64,000 nucleotides of DNA from Allopusillimonas sp008369125 (GCF_008369125.1 NZ_VOAY01000001.1:682001-746000), one strand, 5' to 3'. Shown: positions 51,795-60,232, numbered from the stretch's first letter. The notes: a model not told the origin generated them from the letters alone. Made by a program: numbers and translations.

Positions 51795-52573
51795 TCCCCA
51801 CCCTGGTCTTTGACCTCGAAACTATTCCAGATGCCGAGGGCTTGCGCAGGCTAAACCCCAGCTGGGACCAGGGTATGTCAGACACCGACGTCATCGAAAT
51901 GGCCTTGGCTGCCAGGCGCGAGTCTCACGGAAACGATTTCCTGCCTTTGCACCTGCATAAAGTGGCGGTGGTGGGCTGTGTATTTCGTGATGACAGGGGT
52001 TTTCGCGTTAAAACGCTGGGTAATGCCAGCGACCCCGAGCCGGTGTTGCTGTCAGCTTTTTTCAAAACCATCGAGCACTATACGCCGCGTCTGGTCAGCT
52101 GGAACGGCTCTGGTTTTGACCTGCCCGTGCTGCATTACCGCACGCTCATCCACGGCGTGCCCGCGCCTCGTTATTGGGATATGGGCGACGATGATCGCGA
52201 CTTCAAGTTTAATAACTACATTAGTCGCTATCATCACCGCCACATCGATCTGATGGATTTGCTTGCCAAATACAATGGCCGGGCCAATGCCCCGCTTGAC
52301 GAACTCGCCAAGCTTTGCGGGTTTCCAGGCAAGCTGGGCATGGACGGCAGTCAGGTATGGAGGGCGTGGTCCGAAGGTAAGGCTGATGAAGTGCGCGCAT
52401 ATTGTGAAACGGATGTGGTCAATACCTGGCTCGTGTATTGCCGCTTTCGTTTTTTGCGGGGTGAACTCGATCAGACTGCCTATGACGCAGAAGTGCGTCT
52501 GGTACAAGACACGCTGAACGCCAGCGATGCCCCGCACTGGAAAGAATACATGGCGGCATGGGCGGCAACTTGA
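51791..52573 (+). CDS. Predicted 3'-5' exonuclease, PolB-like
   Basis: 260-residue DnaQ-superfamily nuclease. Exo I is TLVFDLETIPD (Asp/Glu), Exo II LVSWNGSGFDLPVLHYRTL and Exo III EVRAYCETDVVNTWLVYCRF, with the catalytic acids kept. The central SRYHHRHIDLMDLLAKYNGR with LDELAKLCGFPGK is typical of this PolB-like exonuclease group, which lacks the polymerase domain. It overlaps nlpD by four bases (ATGA), so it belongs to the surE-pcm-nlpD operon. The role is probably DNA or RNA maintenance. In many betaproteobacteria this nuclease lies in the same neighbourhood, usually with rpoS between (from memory). Confidence 0.88.
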   Translation: MIPTLVFDLETIPDAEGLRRLNPSWDQGMSDTDVIEMALAARRESHGNDFLPLHLHKVAVVGCVFRDDRGFRVKTLGNASDPEPVLLSAFFKTIEHYTPRLVSWNGSGFDLPVLHYRTLIHGVPAPRYWDMGDDDRDFKFNNYISRYHHRHIDLMDLLAKYNGRANAPLDELAKLCGFPGKLGMDGSQVWRAWSEGKADEVRAYCETDVVNTWLVYCRFRFLRGELDQTAYDAEVRLVQDTLNASDAPHWKEYMAAWAAT

Positions 52574-52705
52574 GCGCTGAGTTTTAGTCGGCTCTATGCC
52601 GGCCCGCCCAAGGTTAGACGGAGCCAGGCGAGACAGGCCAGGGCTAGGGCAAGGCAGTGTGCATGCGCGCAATGCATACAAAAAAATGAAAACAACAGAA
52701 TGACG

Positions 52706-52749
52706 GCTGTAATCGACTGAAAGGATTACGGCAAACTCTGAAACAGAGT
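52706..52749 (+). promoter_or_regulatory. Two adjacent leader hairpins before the Spy-like gene
   Basis: GCTGTAATC (52706-52714) pairs with GATTACGGC (52724-52732); ACTCTG (52735-52740) pairs with CAGAGT (52744-52749) over a three-base loop. Both lie within 100 bases of the start codon and could form a structured 5' leader if transcribed. Confidence 0.4.
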
Positions 52750-52806
52750 CGAAACCGTTTGGCTTGCACAATTGAGTCTCCTCCTCAAAGCAACAAAGGA
52801 AGTCTT

Positions 52807-53487
52807 ATGAAAGCCACCAACCTAACCATCTCCCTGAAACTCGCAGCAGTATCAGCAGCCATGGCGCTGGGCGGCGTTGCTTATGCCGCTTCAGGCACGG
52901 GCACAGCGCCGGTCGATGCAAGCAGCAACCAAAGCGTGGCAACGCAGTCAGCGCCCGCGGCGGCTCAGCAGAAAGACCATTCTTGGGGCCGCAAGGGTGA
53001 GGCGCATCGTCATGGCCATCATCGCCGTGGTGTCAAACACGATGTCGCTATGTGGGTGCCAGGCTATGGCCCACTGAATAAAACAGTCGTTGACTCGCTT
53101 GACCTGACTGCCGACCAGACCAAGCTGCTTAACGAAGTAAAAACAGAGCAGAAGCAGAGCCGGAAAACTCGCCACGACGCCATGAAAACCCAGCGCCAGA
53201 CCCAGATAGAGCAGCTTAAGGCAGGCAAGATGGATCCGAAGGCTGCCATGCAGGCCTCAGAAAAGGCTGGAGAGCAGGCTATTGCTGCACGTCAAGACGC
53301 CAGCCAGAAGTGGTTAAAGGTCTGGGATGCGCTTGATACTACCCAGCGGCAAAAAGTCGCAGCTCATTTTAGCGAACGTGCCGAGAAGTTTGCACAGCGC
53401 TCAGAGCGTCACAAAGAAAAAAGGGCCGAGCATATAAAAAACAAAGACGGCGCAACGCAATCTAGCCCCGCATCAGCTCAGAGCTAA
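52807..53487 (+). CDS. Spy/CpxP-like periplasmic protein
   Basis: 226 residues. The signal peptide is MKATNLTISLKLAAVSAAMA with cleavage after VAYA. Next is a Ser/Ala/Thr-rich spacer, a His/Arg-rich patch (EAHRHGHHRRGVKH) and a long helical domain with the LTxxQ motif (DLTADQTKLLNEVK) seen in Spy and CpxP, then WDALDTTQRQKVAAHF as the second LTxxQ-like motif. Such proteins act as periplasmic chaperones or metal-stress sensors. A good AAGGAAG site precedes the ATG at 52807. The His-rich patch suggests metal contact. It has its own leader with two hairpins and a strong terminator, so it is probably a single-gene stress unit. Confidence 0.82.
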   Translation: MKATNLTISLKLAAVSAAMALGGVAYAASGTGTAPVDASSNQSVATQSAPAAAQQKDHSWGRKGEAHRHGHHRRGVKHDVAMWVPGYGPLNKTVVDSLDLTADQTKLLNEVKTEQKQSRKTRHDAMKTQRQTQIEQLKAGKMDPKAAMQASEKAGEQAIAARQDASQKWLKVWDALDTTQRQKVAAHFSERAEKFAQRSERHKEKRAEHIKNKDGATQSSPASAQS

Positions 53488-53573
53488 GTGCTTTTGACTG
53501 TTTAGCCAGTAACCGGTTGAACGCTAATCTTTTCTGACATCCTGGTGTGGCTTGCTCCGTAGCAGATCAGACC

Positions 53574-53612
53574 AAAACCCGGCTCGCGTGTTACAGCGAG
53601 CCGGGTTTTGAT
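53574..53612 (+). terminator. Strong bidirectional terminator
   Basis: A 14-base perfect stem, AAAACCCGGCTCGC (53574-53587) with GCGAGCCGGGTTTT (53596-53609), eight-base loop and T-rich ends on both strands. Confidence 0.92.
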
Positions 53613-53724
53613 TTAGCAGGCAACAGTTATATTACGCTGGCAAGTACGTCAAATAACGTTCCTGACTCGACTTGCCTGGCATACGGTGTCAAAATTCGTC
53701 CCTTGATTTGCGGACTCCCTAACC

Positions 53725-55038
53725 ATGACACTCGATGTACTTGAAATTGAATCGCTTGACCTTGATGGTCGCGGTGTTAGCCACCGTGACGGCAAGGTCA
53801 TTTTTGTTGATGGTGCTTTGCCGGGCGAGCGGGTGCTGGCGCGTACCGTGCGCAGCAAGCCGTCGTATGATACGGCCAGGGTCGAAAAGATTCTCAGGCC
53901 TTCTTCTCAGCGTGTAACGCCTCCCTGTCCGTATTTTGGCACATGTGGTGGCTGTGCCATGCAGCATCTCGAACCGGCAGCCCAAGTGGCCGTTAAGCAG
54001 CGAGTACTCGAAGATGCTCTGGGGCATATCGGCAAAGTGCGCGCGGCTCAAATATTTCCGCCCATGCGCGGGCCTAACTTCGGTTATCGCTATCGTGCAC
54101 GTCTCTCGGTACGCAGTGTGCGTAAAAAAGGCAAAGTGCTTGTCGGCTTTCGTGAAAAACGCGGCAGCTATGTGACCGACATGGAGCAGTGCCTGGTGTT
54201 GCCACCTCAGGTTTCGGCGCTATTAATGCCTTTGCGCGAGCTGGTTGGTGCCTTGTCGCAACCTGAGCGCATTCCGCAAATTGAAGTTGCGGTCGGAGAC
54301 GAGACCATCGCCCTGGTGTTGCGCCATATGGAGCCGCTAACGGCCGACGACATTACTTTGCTGCGTGCTTTTGGCCAAGGCCATGGCGTAAGCTGGTGGT
54401 TGCAGGCCAAAGGCCCTGAAACCGTACACCCGCTCGAGAGGGCAGATGCCGACAGGCTGGCATATACCTTGCCAGAATTTGGCCTGCGCATGGCCTATAG
54501 ACCTACCGACTTCACTCAGGTTAATTACCATATCAACCGATTGCTGATTTCACGGGCGTTGGGTCTGCTCGACGTCCAGCCCACGGATCGCGTGGCCGAT
54601 CTGTTCTGTGGTCTCGGTAATTTTTCATTGCCGCTGGCCACACAGGCAGCGCAGGTGGTGGGCATTGAGGGCAGTGATCAATTGACGGAGCGTGCTCTTG
54701 AAGCCGCCCGCCAGAATGGCCTTGAAGAAAAATTGCGCTTTGCCACACTCAATCTGTTTGAAGTTGACGTGCAATGGTTGCGTGATCTCGGGCACTTTGA
54801 CCGTATGCTTATTGACCCGCCGCGAGACGGCGCTGAAGCCGTTGCGCGGGCATTGTCAGCCCTGCGTGCAGATGAGCGCCCCAGTCGCATTGTGTACGTC
54901 TCCTGCAGCCCTGCGACGCTTGCGCGTGATGCTGGCATACTCGTGCACGAGGGAGGATATCGCTTGCGAGGCGCAGGCGTGATCAATATGTTTCCGCACA
55001 CAGGGCATGTGGAGTCGATCGCTGTATTTGAGGCCTGA
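53725..55038 (+). CDS. rlmD: 23S rRNA (uracil(1939)-C5)-methyltransferase
   Basis: SAM-dependent iron-sulfur methyltransferase for U1939. 437 residues. The N-terminal TRAM domain (about 1-60: LDVLEIESLDLDGRGVSHRD) precedes the 4Fe-4S cluster CPYFGTCGGC (Cys68, 74, 77, with a fourth Cys near 156 in MEQCLVL). The methyltransferase domain has VADLFCGLGNFSLPLA (SAM) and the active-site DPPRDGAEA plus RIVYVSCSPATLARD with the catalytic Cys. Length and layout match RlmD. There is no clear ribosome site, but the ATG at 53725 fits the family start. It is a single gene downstream of a strong terminator. Confidence 0.95.
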   Translation: MTLDVLEIESLDLDGRGVSHRDGKVIFVDGALPGERVLARTVRSKPSYDTARVEKILRPSSQRVTPPCPYFGTCGGCAMQHLEPAAQVAVKQRVLEDALGHIGKVRAAQIFPPMRGPNFGYRYRARLSVRSVRKKGKVLVGFREKRGSYVTDMEQCLVLPPQVSALLMPLRELVGALSQPERIPQIEVAVGDETIALVLRHMEPLTADDITLLRAFGQGHGVSWWLQAKGPETVHPLERADADRLAYTLPEFGLRMAYRPTDFTQVNYHINRLLISRALGLLDVQPTDRVADLFCGLGNFSLPLATQAAQVVGIEGSDQLTERALEAARQNGLEEKLRFATLNLFEVDVQWLRDLGHFDRMLIDPPRDGAEAVARALSALRADERPSRIVYVSCSPATLARDAGILVHEGGYRLRGAGVINMFPHTGHVESIAVFEA

Positions 55039-55162
55039 GTAGGGTGGGGCTCGGAAAATAGTGTATGCCTGCGAGCATTGTGCCATGAGCGCAGGCCGTC
55101 AAACGAGCAAGAAAGCGGCGCCGCATGGCATGAAACGTATGGCGGGCGCTGTAGCTATGGCG

Positions 55163-55250
55163 TAGCAGCAGGAACAGCAGGATCCGCAGGTACGGGAACA
55201 GATACAGTAGCGGTAACTGCAACTGAATCTGGACCTGAACCTGAAAAAAA
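55163..55250. repeat. Degenerate hexamer-type tract
   Basis: Runs of GGAACAG-, GGTACGGG- and CTGAACCTGAA-like units resembling the tract at 23863-23946; they would code Ala-Gly-Thr and Pro-Glu repeats in an open frame without a ribosome site. Confidence 0.55.
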
Positions 55251-55281
55251 CTGTAACGCTGAAATTGATAATTTCAGCGTT
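55244..55281 (-). terminator. Intrinsic terminator of argH
   Basis: Perfect 12-base stem AACGCTGAAATT/AATTTCAGCGTT (55255-55266, 55270-55281) with a three-base loop. Read on the minus strand it is followed by ACAG and seven T. Confidence 0.75.
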
Positions 55282-55412
55282 TGTCGCGCCAGCAACTTAA
55301 ATAGTTAAAACTTGGCCCCTTTAAGCAGTTCCTTAGTGTCGGACAGTGGTCTTACACGTTGGAATGTTGCTTGCAGGGGCCGGGCTGTGAGGCCATAAGA
55401 CTACAAGTTTGC

Positions 55413-56834
55413 TTAGGCTGCGGTCTCGGCCAGAAGGCGCTCTGCTTCAATGCGCACTCGTTCAGGGGCCGTGCCACCTATATGTTTGCGGGCAGCCACT
55501 GAACCTTCGAGTGTAAGAACACCGTAGATGTCGCTCTCGATGGCAGGGTGGAAAGCCTGAAGCTCGGGCAAAGACAGGTCAGCCAGATCACAACCTTTTT
55601 CTTCGCAGGCGCGCACGGCGTGGGCGACCGTTTCGTGGGCATCGCGAAATGGCGTACCTTTTTTGACCAGGTAGTCGGCGAGGTCGGTGGCCGTGGCAAA
55701 ACCCTGCAAAGCCGCCGCGCGCATGGCATCGGCCTTGACACGTATGCCGCCAACCATGTCTACAAAAATAGTCAGCGTGTCGCGTATGGTATCGGCGGCG
55801 TCGAACAGACCCTCTTTATCTTCTTGATTGTCTTTGTTGTAGGCGAGAGGCTGGCCTTTCATGAGGGTAAGCAGGGCGATAAGATGGCCGTTAACGCGGC
55901 CCGTCTTGCCACGTGCAAGCTCGGGAACATCGGGGTTCTTTTTTTGCGGCATGATGGAACTGCCCGTGCAGAAACGGTCGGCCAGATCAATAAAGCCCAC
56001 ACGCGGGCTCATCCACAGCACCAGTTCTTCTGACAGGCGCGATATATGCACCATGACAAGCGCAGCCGCTGCGCAGAATTCGATGGCGAAATCGCGGTCG
56101 GACACGGCATCGAGCGAGTTGCGGCACACGCCGTCAAAGCCCAGGGTACGAGCCACGCGCTCACGATCAATAGGGTATGAAGTGCCCGCAAGCGCGGCAG
56201 CGCCAAGTGGCAGGCGGTTTACCCGCTTGCGGCAGTCAGCCAGGCGCTCTGCGTCGCGGCCAAACATTTCGGCATAGGCAAGCACATGGTGCCCGAAGGT
56301 TACAGGCTGTGCCACCTGCAGGTGCGTGAAGCCAGGCATGATCGTTTCGGCGTGCTCAAGCGCGAGCCCGGCCAGCTTTTGACGCAGTTGGCGCAGCAAA
56401 TCAATGGTAATGTCGATTTCGCCGCGCAGCCAGAGACGGATATCGGTGGCAACCTGATCATTGCGCGAGCGGCCTGTATGCAGCCGTTTGCCGGCATCGC
56501 CGATAAGTTCGACCAGGCGTTTTTCAATATTGAGGTGCACGTCTTCGAGGTCTATAGACCACTCAAAGGTGCCCGCTTCAATTTCTTGCAAGACAGTGAC
56601 CATGCCTTTTTCAATGGAAGCCCTGTCTTCTTCGCTGATAACGCCGACCGCCGCCAGCATTTCGGCGTGGGCGAGTGAACCCTGGATATCGACGGCCGCC
56701 ATGCGCTGATCAAAGTTAACTGACGCGGTATAGCGTTTGACCAGATCGGAGACGGGTTCTGAAAAGCGGGCGGACCAGGCCTGCGCCTTGTTTGCAAATT
56801 GATTTTGCAGGTCTGAAGACGTATTTTTTTCCAT
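55413..56834 (-). CDS. argH: Argininosuccinate lyase
   Basis: Last step of arginine synthesis: argininosuccinate to arginine and fumarate. 473 residues, fumarase/aspartase superfamily with TGRSRNDQVATDIRLWLR, PGFTHLQVAQPVTFGHHVLA and the signature TGSSIMPQKKNPDVPE. ATG 56834 (MEKNTSSDLQNQFANKAQAW) is the natural start. A TATAAT box sits only nine bases before that ATG, so the transcript may be nearly leaderless, which fits the lack of a ribosome site; starts further up (56879) are possible. Divergent from the mechanosensitive channel gene; terminator downstream. Confidence 0.95.
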   Translation of the reverse strand: MEKNTSSDLQNQFANKAQAWSARFSEPVSDLVKRYTASVNFDQRMAAVDIQGSLAHAEMLAAVGVISEEDRASIEKGMVTVLQEIEAGTFEWSIDLEDVHLNIEKRLVELIGDAGKRLHTGRSRNDQVATDIRLWLRGEIDITIDLLRQLRQKLAGLALEHAETIMPGFTHLQVAQPVTFGHHVLAYAEMFGRDAERLADCRKRVNRLPLGAAALAGTSYPIDRERVARTLGFDGVCRNSLDAVSDRDFAIEFCAAAALVMVHISRLSEELVLWMSPRVGFIDLADRFCTGSSIMPQKKNPDVPELARGKTGRVNGHLIALLTLMKGQPLAYNKDNQEDKEGLFDAADTIRDTLTIFVDMVGGIRVKADAMRAAALQGFATATDLADYLVKKGTPFRDAHETVAHAVRACEEKGCDLADLSLPELQAFHPAIESDIYGVLTLEGSVAARKHIGGTAPERVRIEAERLLAETAA

Positions 56835-56843
56835 AGTGCTGAA

Positions 56844-56849
56844 ATTATA
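56844..56849 (-). promoter_or_regulatory. TATAAT box just before argH
   Basis: A perfect consensus -10 sequence ends nine bases before the argH ATG. No good -35 match stands at the right distance. If used, the leader would be only a few bases long. Confidence 0.35.
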
Positions 56850-56931
56850 AGGGACACGCTCAGTTATAGTATGGGCCATTGATTTACAAGGCTGTTTTGG
56901 CTGCTTAACGGTAGCTTTCTCTATCTGGATT

Positions 56932-58248
56932 ATGGAAGAACACACCCTGCTGGCCCACCTTGACCACAACTGGTTGGGGGATCACATGCCGCAAACCCTA
57001 TGGGGCCAGATTGCGCTAGGCATGGCTCTGTTGCTCATACTGGTGGTGCTGGCCAGCTGGATTACCTCGCGAGTACTTACTACCATTACGCGCCGTACCC
57101 TGGTCGCTGTAGGGCGAGACGACTGGTCGTCGTCGTTGTCTCATCGTCGGGTGTTTCGCAATGTCAGTTACGCCGTCCCGTTGCTTGTCGTTATGTCTAA
57201 TATCGGGCTGTTGCCGATTGATGAGCGGCTCAGCGGGTTTCTTGTGCGGCTGTTTCTGTCGGCAGGCAGTGTGTTTTTGTTTATGGCGCTCAATGGCGTG
57301 CTGTCGGCCTGGCAAGACGTATACGCGCTCAGCACACGGGCTCAGACCAGGTCTATTAAAGGTTATCTTGAGCTTGGCAAAATCATTATGTGGGCGATTT
57401 GCCTGATCCTGGTCATATCCATTATGGTCAACCGCTCGCCGCTGTTGATGCTCTCTGGGTTGGGGGCCTTGTCTGCAGTCTTGTTGCTGGTTTTCAAAGA
57501 CACACTGCTGTCACTGGTTGCCAGTACGCAGATGACGACAAACGACATGCTGCGCATTGGCGACTGGATCGAAATGCCCCAGGCGGGTGCCGACGGGTTC
57601 GTCATTGATATCGCCTTGCACACTGTCAAGGTGCAAAACTGGGACAAAACCGTTACCACTGTACCCACGTACAAGTTGTTTTCCGAAAGCTACCGAAACT
57701 GGCGTTATATGTTCGAGTCAGGTGGTAGGCGCATCAAGCGTACCTTGCGCATTGATGCGTCGACCGTCCGTTTTCTGACCGAAGCCGAAATCAACGCACT
57801 GAGCCGTTTTGCATTGCTCAACGACTATCTGGCAGATAAGCAGAAAGAGATCGAAGAGAGCAACAACGCGCTGGGTGAGTGGGCCACGATGCAGGGTAAC
57901 CGTCGTCGCCTTACTAATTTGGGCACGTTCCGCGCGTATGCCTTGGCCTTCTTGCAACAGAATAAACAGTTGCGCCAAGACATGACGATGATAGTTCGCA
58001 TGATGGAGGCTGACTCTCAGGGCGTACCTATTGAGATTTATTGTTTTTCAGCCGATACCGCCTGGGTTGAGTATGAGCGTATACAGGGCGATATTTTTGA
58101 CCATTTGCTGGCAATTCTGCCCGAACTGTCATTGCGTCTTTACCAGGCACCGTCGGGCTCTGACCTTAACCGCGCAATTGGCCATAATGCGCCACATGTT
58201 GTGGATCAGGCAGCATTGGCCGCACACTCTGCACAAGCCATGCGATAA
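56932..58248 (+). CDS. ybdG: MscS-family mechanosensitive channel (YbdG-like)
   Basis: Inner-membrane channel, 438 residues, five or more helices: WGQIALGMALLLILVVLASW, VSYAVPLLVVMSNIGLLPID, SGFLVRLFLSAGSVFLFMAL, then the pore-lining region LLMLSGLGALSAVLLLVFKD with the conserved MscS GLG-A pattern. The beta domain contains DMLRIGDWIEMP and VKVQNWDKTVTTVPTYKLFS, and a long C-terminal domain follows as in E. coli YbdG/MscM. It releases osmolytes on membrane tension. The ATG at 56932 has only a weak CTGGAT site. Divergent from argH, with glnB-like gene 26 bases downstream, perhaps cotranscribed. Confidence 0.92.
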   Translation: MEEHTLLAHLDHNWLGDHMPQTLWGQIALGMALLLILVVLASWITSRVLTTITRRTLVAVGRDDWSSSLSHRRVFRNVSYAVPLLVVMSNIGLLPIDERLSGFLVRLFLSAGSVFLFMALNGVLSAWQDVYALSTRAQTRSIKGYLELGKIIMWAICLILVISIMVNRSPLLMLSGLGALSAVLLLVFKDTLLSLVASTQMTTNDMLRIGDWIEMPQAGADGFVIDIALHTVKVQNWDKTVTTVPTYKLFSESYRNWRYMFESGGRRIKRTLRIDASTVRFLTEAEINALSRFALLNDYLADKQKEIEESNNALGEWATMQGNRRRLTNLGTFRAYALAFLQQNKQLRQDMTMIVRMMEADSQGVPIEIYCFSADTAWVEYERIQGDIFDHLLAILPELSLRLYQAPSGSDLNRAIGHNAPHVVDQAALAAHSAQAMR

Positions 58249-58274
58249 TTTTCGTTTTCCCGGAGTCATTATTA

Positions 58275-58613
58275 ATGAAACAGATCGCGGCAATCATTAA
58301 GCCGTTCAAGCTCGACGAGGTGCGTGAAGCGCTGGCCGATATTGGTGTTAGCGGCCTGACGGTCACAGAAGTCAAGGGGTTTGGGCGCCAGAAAGGTCAC
58401 ACCGAGCTTTATCGGGGTGCCGAGTACGTCGTTGACTTCCTGCCCAAAATACGCATTGAAGTCGTCTTGCCGGCTGCTATGGTTGACGCAGCCATTGATG
58501 CCATCATCAAGGCAGCTTTTACCGGTAAAATTGGCGATGGCAAAATTTTTGTCAGCCCGGTTGAGCAGGCCATTCGTATCCGTACAGGCGAAAGCGGTAT
58601 CGATGCACTGTAA
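58275..58613 (+). CDS. glnB: Nitrogen regulatory PII protein
   Basis: 112-residue PII signal protein that senses 2-oxoglutarate, ATP/ADP and glutamine status and controls GlnE/NtrB-type partners. The start MKQIAAIIKPFKLDEVREAL, T-loop with the uridylylation Tyr51 (LYRGAEYVVDFLPK), PII signature and the C-terminal GDGKIFVSPVEQAIRIRTGE are all intact; the B-loop TGKIGDGKIF is standard. No amtB is adjacent, so glnB is preferred over glnK, without proof. CGGAG precedes the ATG by nine bases. It follows the mechanosensitive channel gene closely. Confidence 0.96.
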   Translation: MKQIAAIIKPFKLDEVREALADIGVSGLTVTEVKGFGRQKGHTELYRGAEYVVDFLPKIRIEVVLPAAMVDAAIDAIIKAAFTGKIGDGKIFVSPVEQAIRIRTGESGIDAL

Positions 58614-58662
58614 AATACAGCGTGACCAGGCCCCGTTCGTCCACATGCCCCGCCCGGGCTGT

Positions 58663-59259
58663 TTACACTGAATGCTTAGTCAGGCCCTGGTCGTAGGTTG
58701 CTTTGGCAGCCAACGCCCAGAATTCGGGCAAAAACCCCTCGGCGACCAGTAAAGGGCTGCCGGCACGCCAAAAAACAGAACATCGAGCCAGTGTTTTTTG
58801 GGCTGGCGGGCAATCGGGCCCAAGAATATGGCGCGCTGTGTGATAAAGCGGGGCCTGTTCGCGCAGGCGGCAGGCAAAAAACGGGGAACGCAGTATTTGC
58901 GGGTCGTGGTATAGCATGTCGGCCAGCGGCCGAGTGCGCAGACGCCGCATGCCTTGCCACAGGCCGTGCGATGCCGGTAGCGGCGTAAAGCTGCGAGCAA
59001 ACACGCTGTCGATACCGTTGACCGACATAATGATCTCTCGCACCCATATGGGTGTGTGGGTTGGTACCTGCAGCATCCATGCCTCTTCGGGGCGTAAACC
59101 TTCGGAAAACTCGCGTGAAACGCGCAGTTGTACGCTTCCGAGGCGACGAAGGCCGGCGGTTAGCGCGCCGGGACGAAACAGCCAGTGTTTTTGCTGGTGA
59201 GTAAATGAAGGCGATGGCAGTTCGTGCCAGTCGCTATTGGGCGGCGGGTGTAATTGCAT
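58663..59259 (-). CDS. ubiC: Chorismate-pyruvate lyase
   Basis: Makes 4-hydroxybenzoate from chorismate, the first committed step of ubiquinone synthesis. The 198 residues fit UbiC: a helical start, MQLHPPPNSDWHELPSPSFT, LQVPTHTPIWVREIIMSVNG (catalytic-site Arg in VREI), ARSFTPLPAS, RPLADMLYHDP and CSVFWRAGSPLLVAEGFLPE. It is convergent with glnB and divergent from the RluF-like gene, with only about 45 bases between the start codons, so the promoters must overlap. No ubiA is next to it. Confidence 0.9.
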   Translation of the reverse strand: MQLHPPPNSDWHELPSPSFTHQQKHWLFRPGALTAGLRRLGSVQLRVSREFSEGLRPEEAWMLQVPTHTPIWVREIIMSVNGIDSVFARSFTPLPASHGLWQGMRRLRTRPLADMLYHDPQILRSPFFACRLREQAPLYHTARHILGPDCPPAQKTLARCSVFWRAGSPLLVAEGFLPEFWALAAKATYDQGLTKHSV

Positions 59260-59303
59260 GAGCCGTATTATCGCGTATCGCGAAGAAAGACTAAAATCTC
59301 GTC

Positions 59304-60038
59304 ATGGAAAAAATCCGAATTTCAAAAATTATGGCCCAGCAAGGGCTGTGCTCACGTCGCGAAGCCGACAGCTATATCGAACGAGGCTGGGTGCGGGTCG
59401 ACGGTGAGGTGGTGTCTGAACTGGGCAGCAAAGCCTGGCCAAACCAAAAAATCACCCTCGAACGACAGGCTCAGCGCCGCCAGACTGCACGCGTTACCAT
59501 CTTGCTTCATAAGCCCGTGGGCTATGTGTCGGGGCAAGCCGAACAGGGCTACCGCAATGCGGCGTCGCTGATCTCGGCCGCCACCCGCTACCGTGGCGAT
59601 CATGCGCCCATTTCGTTTGAGCCCATGCATTTGCGCGGCCTGGCGCCGGCAGGGCGGCTTGATATCGACTCTACCGGGCTTCTGGTACTAACCCAAGACG
59701 GCCGTATTGCACGGCAGTTGGTGGGTGAAGACTCCGAAGTCGAAAAAGAATATTTGGTGAGGGTGCAGGGCAAAATTGCCCATAATGGGCTGGCACTGCT
59801 TAACCATGGTCTTTCAATGGATGGCTCGGTATTGCGTCGGGCAAAGGTCAGCTGGCAAAACGAAGACCAATTGCATTTTCTTTTGCGCGAAGGCAAAAAA
59901 CGCCAGATTCGCCGCATGTGCGAGATGGTGGGGCTCAAGGTTGTGGGCCTTAAGCGCGTACGCATGGGCAATGTAGTGCTGGGTGACTTACCACCGGGCA
60001 AGTGGCGCTACATGAAAGAAAACGAACACTTTCTCTGA
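59304..60038 (+). CDS. RsuA/RluB/E/F-family pseudouridine synthase (RluF-like)
   Basis: Isomerises a uridine in 23S (or 16S) rRNA. 244 residues: N-terminal S4 RNA-binding domain (RISKIMAQQGLCSRREADSY, IERGWVRVDGEVV), a HKPVGYVSGQAE motif and the catalytic PAGRLDIDSTGLLVLTQDG with the nucleophile Asp in RLD. The C-terminal REGKKRQIRRMCEMVGLKVV resembles RluF (U2604), but the other family members are close. There is no strong ribosome site before the ATG at 59304. The last codons and stop belong to the first unit of a degenerate repeat that continues downstream. Confidence 0.88.
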   Translation: MEKIRISKIMAQQGLCSRREADSYIERGWVRVDGEVVSELGSKAWPNQKITLERQAQRRQTARVTILLHKPVGYVSGQAEQGYRNAASLISAATRYRGDHAPISFEPMHLRGLAPAGRLDIDSTGLLVLTQDGRIARQLVGEDSEVEKEYLVRVQGKIAHNGLALLNHGLSMDGSVLRRAKVSWQNEDQLHFLLREGKKRQIRRMCEMVGLKVVGLKRVRMGNVVLGDLPPGKWRYMKENEHFL

Positions 60039-60150
60039 TCATAGAGCGCGGGTTCCGAGAGAAAACGAGCACATACTTTGAACATGGTGCGCAGGGTCTG
60101 TGGGAAATCGTGCACTTACTCAAACCATGTGCGCGGGCTCCGTGTACAAG
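60005..60150. repeat. Degenerate 41-43-base repeat starting in the gene 3' end
   Basis: Units start at 60005, 60046, 60089 and 60131, each opening with GCGC. The first contains the last codons and stop of the pseudouridine synthase; it shares AGAAAACGAACAC and GATCAT blocks with the next unit (AGAAAACGAGCAC, GAACAT). The fourth is partial. Confidence 0.75.
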
Positions 60151-60232
60151 TGATGCCGTCCTCTGATCAGGGCGGCGTCTGCTTGTGTAGCAACCTGTCT
60201 GTTTAACGGCAATATACCCAGTCGCAACCCGG

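Larger units (their letters stand above)
55039..55412. other. Spacer with low-complexity tract and terminator
   Basis: 374 bases between the convergent rlmD and argH genes. The middle (about 55163-55250) is hexamer-like low complexity (GGAACAG, GGTACG, ACTGAATCTGGACCTGAACC). The argH terminator hairpin follows. No gene recognised. Confidence 0.6.
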
